DNA from: Dictyophora rubrovolvata
Lineage: Eukaryota > Basidiomycota > Agaricomycetes > Phallales > Phallaceae
Direction of reading: 5' to 3'
Length of the DNA: 64,000 nucleotides
NCBI GenBank assembly: GCA_029959195.1
Contig: CP114125.1
Coordinates: 558,001 to 622,000 of the forward strand
Shown: positions 23,836-34,572 of the stretch, piece by piece
How the letters are laid out: every line of letters begins with the position of its first letter
Numbering within the stretch: the stretch's first letter is position 1
Program-made: the position numbers and the translations under genes
Notes under the pieces: model-generated
Databases searched by the model: none
The model's input: only the letters and a program-made list of their open reading frames with translations
Told to the model about the DNA's origin: nothing

Positions 23836-24724
23836 CCTATATAATTGGACTAATGGAAATTAAGCAATGCAGTATTCCAAAAAAATTGATTTGGCACGAA
23901 CATCGTTGTGGAAAACACACACTTCAATTCTGTGTTTTTCACAAACTGTAACTGAGAACGAGAGTTTATGTGCCCATTGGTAGTGGTTGAGGAAAAAGGT
24001 TGGGAAGACCTCACGTCAAAAACGAATCCGCTTAAATACATACATGGGCATAAGGGGGTGAAGAAGTTGGCAAACAATGTCGGTGCGGTGCGTACAGTGT
24101 CATAAACCTGAACCTCCTAATGCCCGAAATCGAATTAAATTCAATCTTCTGTCCGTAGATATATATCAAAGTCTGTCTCATATTGAATCGTCTGATCAGA
24201 AATCATATTACACAACGTATAGAATAGGTGATTCTAAGCGCATATAGAAGGTCTTTAACTTGAAAATAGCCATAGTATCAAGCATCTTTAGTTCTTTGGG
24301 CGAACGTGTGACTTGGCGGCCTAGGCTCTTGCTTTTCGATAACTTAATAGCTTTAGGACCGCTCAATTGCCGTCAACGTCTGTCGTTCCCCTGCATACTC
24401 GGACAGGCTTGATTCAAAGTCAATTACATTGTTGACTTGAATGGGTTCTGAAGTCTGAATGTCTAATAGACTCAAACTGTCGCTACCATAAAACCAACAC
24501 ATTCGGTTTCTCTTGATATAAATCATAAACGCGTCTTACTAAACACGCGACGCGACACGTTGGGTCACGTGTAGGCGTCTCCCGGTCATCGCTCGGCGTT
24601 CGTCGGAATCATCTCGAGTCACAACCATGTGCTGTAGCCTCTCAATTCAGTCGGACTAGCACTATAGGAAGGCTCTTCGGCACTTTTTGTCATCGATTAT
24701 CTCGATATTCGCTCTTACCTTGTC
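23836..24724. other. Intergenic with upstream region of the phosphatase gene
   Basis: No gene recognised. A CACGTG hexamer at 24566-24571 lies 154 bp upstream of the phosphatase start. In yeasts this core is bound by Pho4/Cbf1-type factors; here it is only a suggestive site. Confidence 0.35.
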
Positions 24725-26163
24725 ATGAAGTTTTCCTATAAGGTGTGGATTGTGCCATCAGACCATAGTACCCTTTCTAGTAAACTCCAACCCTTACATG
24801 TTATAATTCTGTTTAGGTCATTTCTGATATTTTCGACGATATACAAGATAATGAAGGAAGGGATGCTGAACAAGTCAGCGCGTTAAAAGTTTTCTCTTTG
24901 AGCATTTGGTTTACAAAAATATCTTGTGTAGGTTCTGCCCCGATTTGGGCTTATTGATTCTAGTCCTACACGTTGGGAGAATTTGAGAAGACGCATTGCA
25001 GAGTTGAACGATACAGGGGCTGCGTCGTCGACAACTTATAAAGTATTGTTTGTTGGGAGACATGGAGAGGGATATCGTGAGTTTTGGTTGTTGTTCATGT
25101 GCAGTGCATTAACGTGTTTAAAACACAACTCTTTGCCGGTAGATAATTTCGCGATGGATTTGTATGGGCATGAGGTTCGAATCGATCCTTTATATTTTCT
25201 TCCAAGATCTTGATTTTTATCCCTGATATAGAAATGGGCTGAGAAAGTCACATTTTTCTTTTGGAAAATTGGCGAAGAATCTAACGAATGGTTGATTAGG
25301 TACTGGGCGAAACGTACAACTGATGGAAACATAACATGGGGCCGTAAGCCTGAGCATCTTCTAATCACAAGCACCCTTAGTCAAACTCTGTTTTCTCCTT
25401 GTTCAGCCGACCCTCTGTTAACCGAGACAGGAATCAACCAAGCGAACAATATTAATCGTTTGTGGAAGGAGGAGAAATCCTTCAATATCCCGATTCCTGA
25501 AAGCTTTTATTGTAGTCCACTGAGTCGAGCAATTACCACCGCGTTGATTTCCTTTGAGGGCATCGCGCTCGACCCGACAAACAATGAAGTCGGGAAAAAA
25601 CCGAAAGCCATTATCAAAGAGGTACTAGTGCATTCTTGCTGAGTTTACGATATTTATTGTCTGCTGAAATAAATGTGACAGGATCTCAGAGAAAGAAATT
25701 TCCGTCTTCATTCATGTAACAACCGACGATCGCGTTCATTTATCAAGGAAACATACCCACAGTTCGAGATTGAAGAAGGGTTTACAGAGGAAGACATGGT
25801 GTTCGTTAATGGTACTACGGAGACGGATGAACAGCTGAAAATCCGGGTGCGGAAAGCATTAGATGAAATTTTCGAGAGCGATGAATCAACTTGTGAGATA
25901 CATATATCTATATTTTTTTGCCTTTTAACCCAGTGAGGTTTAATGATTTTCTCAGATATTTCGATTTCCGCGCATGCAATTACTAATAGAGCGATTCGAG
26001 ATGCATTGGGAGCTACTTGGAAAAGAATGCCTACAGGAGGTGCGAAACAGAAATATTTTTTCTCGTTAAAGATCCGCACCCATATATCCTTTCCCCCCTC
26101 TCATTCATAGGTGTTTTTGCTATGGTTATATCAGTCACGCCAAATACTCAGAGTAAACAGTAA
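24725..26163 (+). CDS. Histidine phosphatase superfamily protein (phosphoglycerate mutase-like, Pmu1-type)
   Basis: Ten exons (24725-24742, 24817-24873, 24932-25076, 25143-25174, 25232-25242, 25300-25343, 25407-25621, 25682-25892, 25956-26039, 26111-26163) give 289 residues. The catalytic signature FVGRHGEGYHN (R68, H69, G70) is followed by YWAKRTTDGNITWG, YCSPLSRA and a C-terminal ISAHAITNRAI with the second active-site His at about 251. This family transfers phosphate through a phospho-histidine; the substrate cannot be told. The layout matches small soluble fungal Pmu1-like proteins. Oddity: the fifth exon (11 nt) must end before GA rather than GT to keep the frame and the conserved spacing. 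The nearest GT, four bases on, breaks the frame. It lies 206 bp upstream of the inositol-monophosphatase gene on the same strand. Confidence 0.75.
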
Positions 26164-26369
26164 TAAACCAGGCATAGAATAGAATAATAGTATATATACA
26201 CCGGTTGTATAATTTGAATGGGTGAACTGATTAAGCGGATTACTGAGTTTGAATTTGATCGTAATCTCATAGAGATTAGATAGATGACAGTCTAATTATC
26301 TACATCGATCGCGACCTTCTCCAATCTAATCTACGACTTCTTCCCTCTCCAGTTTTATTTACTATTGGA

Positions 26370-27853
26370 ATGGCTACACGCGAATTAACACCACAAGATT
26401 TCAAATCTCTTCTCGAATTTTCAAAAAATCTCGCCCGGTCGGCTGGCGCACTCATTAGAGAGGGAGCAAAAGCTATTCAGCACAACAAAGACCAGAGCGC
26501 CAATGTCGACGAGAAGAAAAATTCGGTAGACCTTGTTACACAATGGGATGTTAGAGTTGAGGAACATGTTAAAAGTGAGATTCAGAAGGCGTGGCCGGAG
26601 TTTGGGTTGTGAGCAGATTTTTGTTGGCTTGGTATTAGTGCATTGATGTTTTCTGATATCATTTTCAAGTATCGGTGAAGAATCATTCTCAAGTTCTTCT
26701 AGCGAACAACCCTCACCGGTTCTCAACGATGCACCTACGTTTTGCGTTGATCCTATAGGTACCATATTAATGTTTCACTTGACCCCGATGCATGTATCTT
26801 GACTGAAGCAACACCCTTTCAGATGGGACAACCAATTTCGTTCATGGTTTCCCGTACGCTTGCATCTCCATCGGACTGTTCTACAAGAAACAACCAGTCT
26901 TAGGTGTAATATACAACCCCTTTTATTCGCAACTAGTACAGTATTCCATTCTTTCTTCCCATCAATGCAAAACCTGACTCTTGATCTCGCTGATGGTGGT
27001 TTTTCAGTATTACGGCTTAAAAGGCTCCGGCTCCTACGTCATCCTTCCTTCCTCCGATGAACCTATCCGTCTACCAATAGCTTCAGCACGCCCCCTCGCC
27101 TCCTTATCACAAGCGTTAATCGGGGTGGAATGGGGCTCCGATCGTCAGCTTTCGGTGATGGAGCGTAAAGCTTTGTCTTTTGTCAGACTTGCCGGCGACC
27201 CTGCTAAAAACGGAGTTGGAGTACCTCATGGAAAAATGGCGCATAGCCTAAGGAGTTTAGGTAGCGCGGCGTTGAACTATAGTCATGTAGCCCAAGGCGC
27301 GTTGGATATTTATTGGTGCGTTGTTTTTAGTTCGTTGATTGTTATGAAGATGGTACACGGGTTTCTTGACGTCCCTTTTTATTTCATTTTTATTTCAGGG
27401 AGATTGGATGCTGGCCTTGGGATGTTTGCGTAAGTGAGATCTGAATCTATCGACCCGTGTCCTGTGTATTCAGGTTACTATTTCTTTCCATTCAGGCCGG
27501 AATTGTAATTGCCCTCGAAGCGGGATGTTACGTTACAGGATCCAAAGCCTTTTTTGAAGCACATCGTAACGAGGAGCCGCAATCAATCACGGACTGGTCG
27601 GAATTGATTTGGGGAAGGAAGTACATTGTCATAAGGCAAGTCCCGGAAATGTTGCGTCATGTAGGGTGCACAATGCGCTGACCATAGGTTTTGTTCAGGG
27701 GAATTCCGGATACACCTGTACGTTTCTTGTTTCGTTTTTATTGTCGAATCAGTAACACATTTGCTGTCAATGTAGGCTGAAAAAGGAAGGGACGCGCAGA
27801 GAAGAATAGTGGAGGAGTTTTATGGCACCGTAGAAGAATGGGATGCTAATTGA
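26370..27853 (+). CDS. Inositol monophosphatase family protein
   Basis: Eight exons (26370-26608, 26670-26758, 26823-26935, 27008-27315, 27399-27429, 27496-27635, 27699-27717, 27776-27853) give 338 residues. All metal-binding motifs of the family are present: FIGEES at about 80-85, [16 protein letters not shown] from about 107, and [14 protein letters not shown] with the catalytic Asp at about 258. This family hydrolyses inositol-1-phosphate and related sugar phosphates using magnesium and is inhibited by lithium; it supplies inositol for phospholipid synthesis. Length fits fungal members with an extra loop. The sixth intron uses a GC donor (AG|GCAAGT, the usual GC-AG consensus). The gene appears intact. 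Confidence 0.9.
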
Positions 27854-28963
27854 GTAGAAATAAAGCCTACACGGCACCGGTGTTATCGAAAGGTTATTTC
27901 ACAAAAGTGCTGTGAGCTCAGGATGGAGATTCGGAAACTCGCTTTAGAAGTTACAGAGCCTATTTGCCTAGAAAGTGACATGGACCTTTTGGGTAGAAAT
28001 TATTGTTGAATCGAAAACAAAAAGGATACTGACCATTATTTCGATAAATTTTGAGAGACATCGTCAGATACAGATACTTGAACTTTCATTGTCTTCTCAA
28101 AGTGACGAATAAGTCTCCCATAGAGTAAGTAGTACAGCCTCAAAAGATCTGGAGCGGCGCTGTACAGCGATAAATTTGAGGTCAAATTGACTACCGTAGT
28201 AGGACATTGCCGGAAAAAAATATGTTCCTTTGTGTTTGCCAGTCCACCCGGAAGAAAGGGAAATCTTCGTCAGTGGCATTGGAGGAGGATTCTGTATGCC
28301 ACAAATCTGAAAGAAAATGTTAGAATACAATGTTAAGAAGAACAGTCCTCCATTCTGACTTCAATACAAGGGGATACATACAAGTTGGATGTCGTGCACT
28401 GAAGATTTACAACGTCTTTACGAAACCTTCCCACCGAGCACGCGTCTGGGTGTGACAAGAACGTGATTTTCACGTGACCTATCCCTTTGTTCCCTTGTTC
28501 GCTGAGCACCCGCAAAACGACTATTTTTCTTTTTTTTTCCTCCCCGACTGCCAACTCCCAGCGAGATTCGTTGAATTTGCACATATTATTTTGACATCGT
28601 TTTTCGGCTATCTCCCCTTGTCCTTTGTTCTCCTCAGCTGGCGTCACTTCTCGCAGGCTTCCGATAGCTGACTCTCCCTCTGATCCCCTTGCTATGACAC
28701 CTACGACTCTTGGCCGACATCGATAGGCTGGCTTTTTTGAACCTGATTGACCTCTCCTAATTGCGGTGTTCAATAGTGCTTCGTTTTTGAACTTTGGGAT
28801 GATTATGGTATTGGCACAGGACAGCGCGGATGGGTCTTCTTCCCTGCAGAAACTACAAGGCAACTTTTTTCCTTCGATAGACTTTCTTAAAATGGTAAGT
28901 ACATGATTAAATAATTGGCGCTTGGAAGTTTTTTCCTCGAGATTCGCAGAATTCCTCGAGGTG
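27854..28963. other. Intergenic, nothing firmly recognised
   Basis: The long minus-strand frame 28333-28863 and the smaller one at 28097-28330 lack recognisable domains. A plus-strand GTAAGT follows an ATG near 28895, but no continuation was found. Confidence 0.35.
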
Positions 28964-28970
28964 TATAAAT
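28964..28970 (+). promoter_or_regulatory. TATA-like box upstream of small Ser/Ala-rich ORF
   Basis: TATAAAT lies 165 bp upstream of the ATG at 29135 on the same strand. Confidence 0.35.
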
Positions 28971-29134
28971 TCGTAGGTCTGGCTGGTTCTTCCTCTCCTC
29001 ATCTTGGTTGCTAAACTCGACCTCAGTACGACGGCTCTCCCTTCATTATCGCAACCTTCTTCATTACTCTTAACAACCTCTATTCGGCAATAGCTCGTTT
29101 CTGCATACACACTCCAATAGTTACCGTTATCACC

Positions 29135-29413
29135 ATGTCTTCTTCTTCCTCCCCAATTTCATACTTCATTGCATCCAGCGCCCCATCAGCATTTTCACTT
29201 TTCGCGCAACCACAAGACCGCCATGATGCCTGGGGTCCAAAACTGGAAGGTTGGGCTCGTAAAAACGAGATGAAGGCAGCAGCTGCTGCTGCTGCTTCAG
29301 GATCTTCGCATGGCTCCAAGAAGGCTTACGCTTCTCACAGTCGGAAACCTAGTAACGGTGGAGAGGGAAACCGAGTTCTGGGGAGTATCAAGAAGATTGT
29401 ATGCTCTAAATAG
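29135..29413 (+). CDS. Small Ser/Ala-rich protein of unknown function
   Basis: Single-exon frame of 92 residues. It begins MSSSSSPISYFIASSAPSAF, has a hydrophilic middle (DAWGPKLEGWARKNEMKA), a run of seven alanines encoded by mixed GCA/GCT codons, and a basic C-terminus ending SIKKIVCSK. Codon usage and the mixed alanine codons look more like a selected protein than a chance frame. No signal peptide or membrane segment is evident. I do not recognise a family. The start is the first ATG after the TATA-like box at 28964. It could also be the last exon of a longer gene. Confidence 0.45.
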   Translation: MSSSSSPISYFIASSAPSAFSLFAQPQDRHDAWGPKLEGWARKNEMKAAAAAAASGSSHGSKKAYASHSRKPSNGGEGNRVLGSIKKIVCSK

Positions 29414-31626
29414 ACATATCGTCGAGCTCATGGAATTCGCCACCCATATCATGGTCATACGACATACCACGCAGAATTCTCTCCATTCGAGACGCTGTTT
29501 TATTCACCTCCAGCTCTCCTAACCATCTGTACGTTCTAATAATCGGCCGATGAATAATTGTATCCGCTTTCCCTATTCGACATTCGACTTTCTATATCTA
29601 TCACGCGTCGAATATCTCCTATAATCTCAGAATCGTTCATAACTCTTATGGCTCTGCTCATTGTAGCGCTCTCATCTTTCTCCGTCTCGTATTCGTCTTC
29701 TCGTTGCCTATCTTCCCATACACATGTTTCACTAGATAAATTTCAGCTATTGACTTTAATCGTTTCGTGACGTCATTGATCATCGTTGGGCAGATCTATT
29801 TATAGACATACTACTGTATCGTTCTCAGAATCCTCCAGTTTTGATTATAGATGCAATGCCTTTAATTTTGGACGTTTTAAGTGGGATACCCTTAGTAACT
29901 ATATTGAAGTCAGCCTGTGTTCGGAAAGTATACCTAGCTAGCACTCTGAGTCAGGTTGCTCCTCCCTTCGAATCCTCATGTTGCGAAGTTGAAGTTGAGC
30001 AAATCTGCTTGAAGCGCCCATTCCCAGTTACGCGTTACAGTTATTGCCACAGCTGCACCAACTCTGCACCGGATGTGGAACAGCATAGTCCTCTATGACT
30101 TAAAGTATTAAGTGCTAGAGTGTAAGTCCGTGGCCGGTATTTTCAGACCTCTTCAGCCGGCAGCGGTCCTCTAGGTTAAATGACGACCTTGGAGAATGGA
30201 GTGAGAGATATCTATTGAAGGAGACGATGAATGGTGACAAAAAAATCACGCTTAAAAGTGCAACACATCGTCATTCGAGCAGGTTTTTCTTCTTCTGAAT
30301 ACCCACCTCGATTTTCCATGTACGTTCGAATAAGCTTTTCAACATTTACACAGAAGTGAAATACCGTATAGGTTTTGCAACAGGGCAATTATGTAAAGGC
30401 ACTTGGATCCCCTTGATAATCATGTTGAGATAGAATCGCATGCAATGGAAACACAAGCCTTCGGGAGAATACTCGAAGAAAGTCCGGGTGAGACCATCAC
30501 GGTCCCGTCCCAATAATTGATGTGGTGGGACGTTGGATCAACTCAGACATCGTAGACATGAAACACGAAAGTCAGAGATGGGACACTACGGAGGGTAGCT
30601 GTTAAACCAGTAACAGCGACTGAACGGGGACAACATACCATTTGGCACATGATAAGCTTTTGGATACAAATGATCCAGAGTCTCAATAACCCACACTGTA
30701 ACCCGTCTCGGCTCGCGGATTTAGGCTTCTGGTTTGGAAGTTGAACTCTTAACACGATGGTACATTGGTTCTCCAAGGTCCATGAATGGGCACCGTCTTA
30801 CTGTACGTGTGAATAGAAGCCCTTACGGGGATCTATCCTAGGAATGAACAGCCTTGGGAGGAAGCGAGGCAAGACTAAATCAAAATCCAGGACGAACTTT
30901 TTGTCGGTGAAGACGGCTTCCTTCCTGGTCTGAATGTTCATGTGCCATTTCGTCACAAGGATCATAAACATTCGAACGTGATAGATAGGATATATATATC
31001 TTCCATTGTATCGGGCTTGAGATATTGTCTCGATCTCTCGGCTTCGAACCTTGTTGACTAGGGTTCGTCAATGATTAATGCTCTTCCTATCCTGGCTTGT
31101 TCATCTTTGAATGGAAGCTTTAACCTATACGGGAAAGAAAAATGTCTTATGCAAAGATGGGATCATGTTAGGTATTTGTAATACTACCGAGCCTTCCGGT
31201 CATGAACTGCCAATATTGTTGAGGCATCGGGCACGTACCTTTGGTTCTCCGGTAATCGTGTGGATGGCGAACTGATTCTTCTCATAATGTTCGTTCTAGT
31301 ACATATAAGACCACGTCAGCTCGCAGAACCCATTTAGGCGACATCGAAAACACACGAGCAGAAGACGACCTCTCGTGGCATTGGGGCATTGGCGCTGTAC
31401 TAGATATAGTACATCTTGATCGCAGCTCCCATCTTTCGGCAACCAAAAGATCGTCAAATTTCCGAAATAACTATATGCTTCTCTCTTAATGAAAATCGCT
31501 TCTCTTGATGGTAGATCTCGCCTAACAGTTCATCTCAACTAGGTGTCTAATTCGAAGTAACAGAGAAAAGGCAAACAGAGGAGCGATCGCTCGCTGGTGA
31601 TCACAACACAGCTATTACTCTACTAT
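29414..31626. other. Gene-poor stretch with a short DUF6533 exon relic
   Basis: At about 29865-29935 the plus strand resembles the start of the fifth DUF6533 exon of copy E (GTTTTAAG acceptor, GGGATACCC, then CAGCCTGTGTTCGG), but nothing else of the gene is nearby. At 30840-30960 the minus strand has a protein-like run (TRKEAVFTDKKFVLDFDLVL) with no family match. The rest holds nothing recognised. Confidence 0.35.
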
Positions 31627-33020
31627 ATGGACCCCCTCAGTCAAACTGATCACTCTGTCTGTATCGAAGTATATTCTTCATATTCCGATCCCATGTCGCT
31701 GCAACAAATCATACAAAAGCTTCCGCTCACTTACCCAGTTCTCTGTGATATCGGTAAAGAATAACTTTCATATCCCATTTATGCATGATTGAGGAAATGG
31801 CGTAGCGGGCAGTACAACTCTCCTTGTCTGGGATACATTTTTGACCTTCGATGAAGAGGTACGTCACCGTTATCACTATGCGAGTCATCATGTACCAACC
31901 TTCGAGATAGATAGAGTTTATCTGGTCACGGTATGTATTTATTTCACCCCGGCCCTGATAATATTCATAATATAACCAATACCTTAGATTCAGATTTAAT
32001 TCAGTTAAGGTTTTATATTGTACGGTTCGATATCTTGCCTTTATAATTTATTGGTAAGATTTTCTTGGTTTACCTGCCCAAAATTTTCTGACGGTTTTAA
32101 GCGGGATACCCTTCGCTTTCTTTGGGAACTACAGAAAATTCAGCTTGTGTTCGGAAATCATGTGGCTTATTACTTTTTCTGGAGCAGTTATAATAGCATG
32201 TTCAAACATGCTGCTTATACAACGAGGTACATATGCCTTTTTAGTTTTTCTCAAAATAACAGAAAAAAGAATTATTATCTAGTATATGCATTTTACGAAC
32301 GCTCGAAACCCTTACTTTGGCTCCTATCTATAATTTTCGTATTGATTGAATCTTCGGTGGTAGTTATCATGACTTTGGGTGTGCCCAAGTATCAGGTTGT
32401 CCAGCTGGAGGTCTTCCCCCCACCTTTCGGACATTGCCTTGTTACAAAAGTTCCTGGAATATTGTCTTTTGTTTTGTGAGCGACGACTTTAAAGCAGTAA
32501 ACCAGGTAGAATTCTACTGACAGCACGCGCCCTCAAAGGTTCCTCGAGCTTGGATTCCAAAGTATTGCTTTTGCTTGCATTGTTGCACGGTTTGTTCTGT
32601 TGCAGCTCTCGGCATGGAGAACGGGTATTCCAAATTCTCCGCTTTACGTAGTTTTCTTGAGGGATGGAATATGGGTGTTTGTGTTTATGTTTGGTAATGG
32701 CAGCTCAGATTCAATCTTGCTTGCAACTGAAGAGTCGGAATCGCAGTGATATTTTTATTGACTGGTATTTTTATGCATACTCAATCTGCAACCGGCCTGT
32801 CATTTGCTTTGTGAGTTTGAATAATATTTAAATTTGTTATTTGCTGACTGAATGAATCAAGATGGACGTATACTGCTTCTAGTATTTGCGTAAGTACTAC
32901 AGCGAAGGGATGTAAATTCACCCTCACTCACCAATGCTATTACAGTCTACACGTTTGATATTGAACCTGAATCGCTCGGCAAATCGAGATTATATTACCT
33001 CGAATCCTTGGTATGCCTAG
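31627..33020 (+). CDS. DUF6533-type seven-helix membrane protein, copy E
   Basis: The only plus-strand member. Ten exons (31627-31753, 31806-31858, 31911-31930, 31988-32053, 32102-32226, 32283-32475, 32539-32693, 32735-32810, 32862-32889, 32946-33020) give 305 residues with GT-AG junctions. Signatures are LLVWDTFLTFDEE followed by FIW, VKVLYCTVRYLAFIIYW, CSNMLLIQR, YAFYERSK and VFLRDGIWVF. Exons 2, 4, 7 and 9 have the family lengths 53, 66, 155 and 28 nt. The N-terminus is about 20 residues longer than in A, F and G; a second ATG within exon 1 (MSLQQIIQKLP) aligns with their starts and is an alternative. The tail is short. Function unknown; about seven helices predicted by eye. Confidence 0.85.
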
Positions 33021-33471
33021 TAACAATCATTCCCAAGCTTTAGGCTGTTTTTTCTTCTCCTTGTATTGTAGCGAAGTTACATAGTTGAACAGGTACGTGC
33101 GTAAGACATGACATGTGCATATGAAAAGGTATACTGTACCGTTCGGACGATTGAACTTGGAGTCTACGGTCCCACGGAGAGGGCTAGCAACGCTCCACTC
33201 AAGGGAAGTAATATTCATAGTGAAGAGTGTAACGTGCAGTACACAGTGTGCAATTGCCAGAACAGGTAAATGCAAACTATTAGTAACATACACTGCGCAT
33301 TATTGGCGGTGTAACATATTGAGAAAGATGATCCCTGCTGAGCGCGTGTTTCGTTAGTGATTATCTCCGGGAGGTCCCCACAGTCATCAAAATATCGATG
33401 GGACAATCTGTTGAAAGAGCACTGAGGTGCTACGGTCAAAAGACGTCATATTAAGAGAGGTTGTTTACATA
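33021..33471. other. Intergenic between copy E and hairpin
   Basis: No gene recognised. Near 33420-33447 a partial copy of one arm of the hairpin at 33472 appears (CACTGAGGTGCTACGGTC). Confidence 0.35.
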
Positions 33472-33521
33472 CCTGAGGTGCTACAGTCAAAAGACTGACG
33501 TCTTTTGACCGGCGCCTCAGG
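33472..33521. repeat. 50 bp near-perfect hairpin
   Basis: The left arm begins CCTGAGGTGCTACAGTC and the right arm ends CGGCGCCTCAGG; the arms pair over about 23 bases with few mismatches around a very short loop. A direct partial copy of one arm lies about 50 bp to the left. It may be the remnant of a small foldback element. Confidence 0.6.
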
Positions 33522-33577
33522 CTATTAGACGCAACGCGTGATGTGTATGTAATATACTCTAATCTACTATCTATCGT

Positions 33578-34572
33578 CTAGTGTGATCGTGTCGTACCTC
33601 CAACACAATCTTCATTATGTAGCAGCATATTTTCTGCCTCTTGCGTCGAAGAGTCTGGCAAACGATAGATGGACATGCTTGTGAACGGACATCCCGCACG
33701 TCGTCGAACTGAACAACATTTCGCAATCGCTTGGGCATAGGGCTTGTCCAATTTCGGCGTACTATCACGAAAGAACTTCATCTTGAGTGTGAACAGAGAA
33801 GAACAAGGAAAGATGGAGCTCCCGGTGTTATCCAGCTTGAATATATTCTGGTTATAACCCAATTCGTTTTTCGGATTCTGTTCCAGACCTGCAGCTCGTG
33901 CTTGAAAGTTTGACCGCTGAGGCATTAATGCCGATCCAACTCTGTGGGCATGTCTCAACGTTCCAAGAATGAAAGTGTCCGTTATTCTATAGACTGGTGT
34001 CAAGACTTTCAATGTAAAAAGTCTGTCTCGGCGCCGTTAATACAGTTCCTCGGCCAACGACGTCACACATCCTTATCTCTTTCAGTGCTCCGAGTCACCT
34101 ATTCAAAACGCTTCAATATGTACTTGAAACTTTCCGAGACCTATCCGTACGAGACGGAATGTTCAGTATTTATGACAACATACGACTCTCTTTACGAACC
34201 TGTAGACAAATTCCCAATATTTCTCTAGACATTCAAAATATCAGATATCGTTAACTTACATTTGACAGGTGCCCCGCTAAAGACCAATATTCTTAGAAAT
34301 GTTCTCATTCTTCTCGTAAATTTGGAACATTTGGTTGTCGAGCGCAATCGTTCGGTTCATCTTCCACCAACTTCTTCTCCGCCGACATCCTTCTTACTAC
34401 TAGGTAAAAGTGTGGTCCTCCATGAACGACAAACATGAGACATCTTGATTGGCGGTCGTAGTCCTATTCCATCTGAAGCAGAATTCACAGAATCTGTGCC
34501 GTGCGTAGCTGAAGGCACCAAGGGTAATTTGATTATTTTTTGAAAGATCTCGAAAGGGACGTGATCAAGCAT
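33578..34572 (-). pseudogene. F-box family 1 pseudogene with an internal inversion
   Basis: The F-box start (LDHVPFEIFQKIIKLPL, then MSHVCRSWRTTLL) reads on the minus strand from 34572 to about 34395. The part matching the middle of the intact F-box protein (DSLYEPVDKFPIFL, then ISDIVNLHLTGAPLKTNIL and LVNLEHLVVERN) reads on the plus strand at about 34030-34355. The C-terminal part (PYAQAIAKCCSVRRRAGCPF, then EAENMLLHNEDC) is again on the minus strand at 34012-33578. Much of the first half of the repeat region is missing. The gene was therefore deleted and partly inverted after duplication. It is more diverged from the intact gene than the copy at 8692. Confidence 0.75.

Noticed and set aside
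25171-25187. GGTTCGAATC, another B-box-like word on the plus strand
   Set aside because: It lies in an intron of the phosphatase gene and has no matching A-box or cloverleaf.
28333-28863. 176-codon minus-strand frame
   Set aside because: It has an unbiased, Arg-rich composition with no recognisable domain and no splice-supported extension.
31036-31052. A tRNA B-box-like word (GGTTCGAAGCC on the minus strand)
   Set aside because: No A-box, acceptor stem or anticodon arm can be placed at the right distance, so no tRNA is called.
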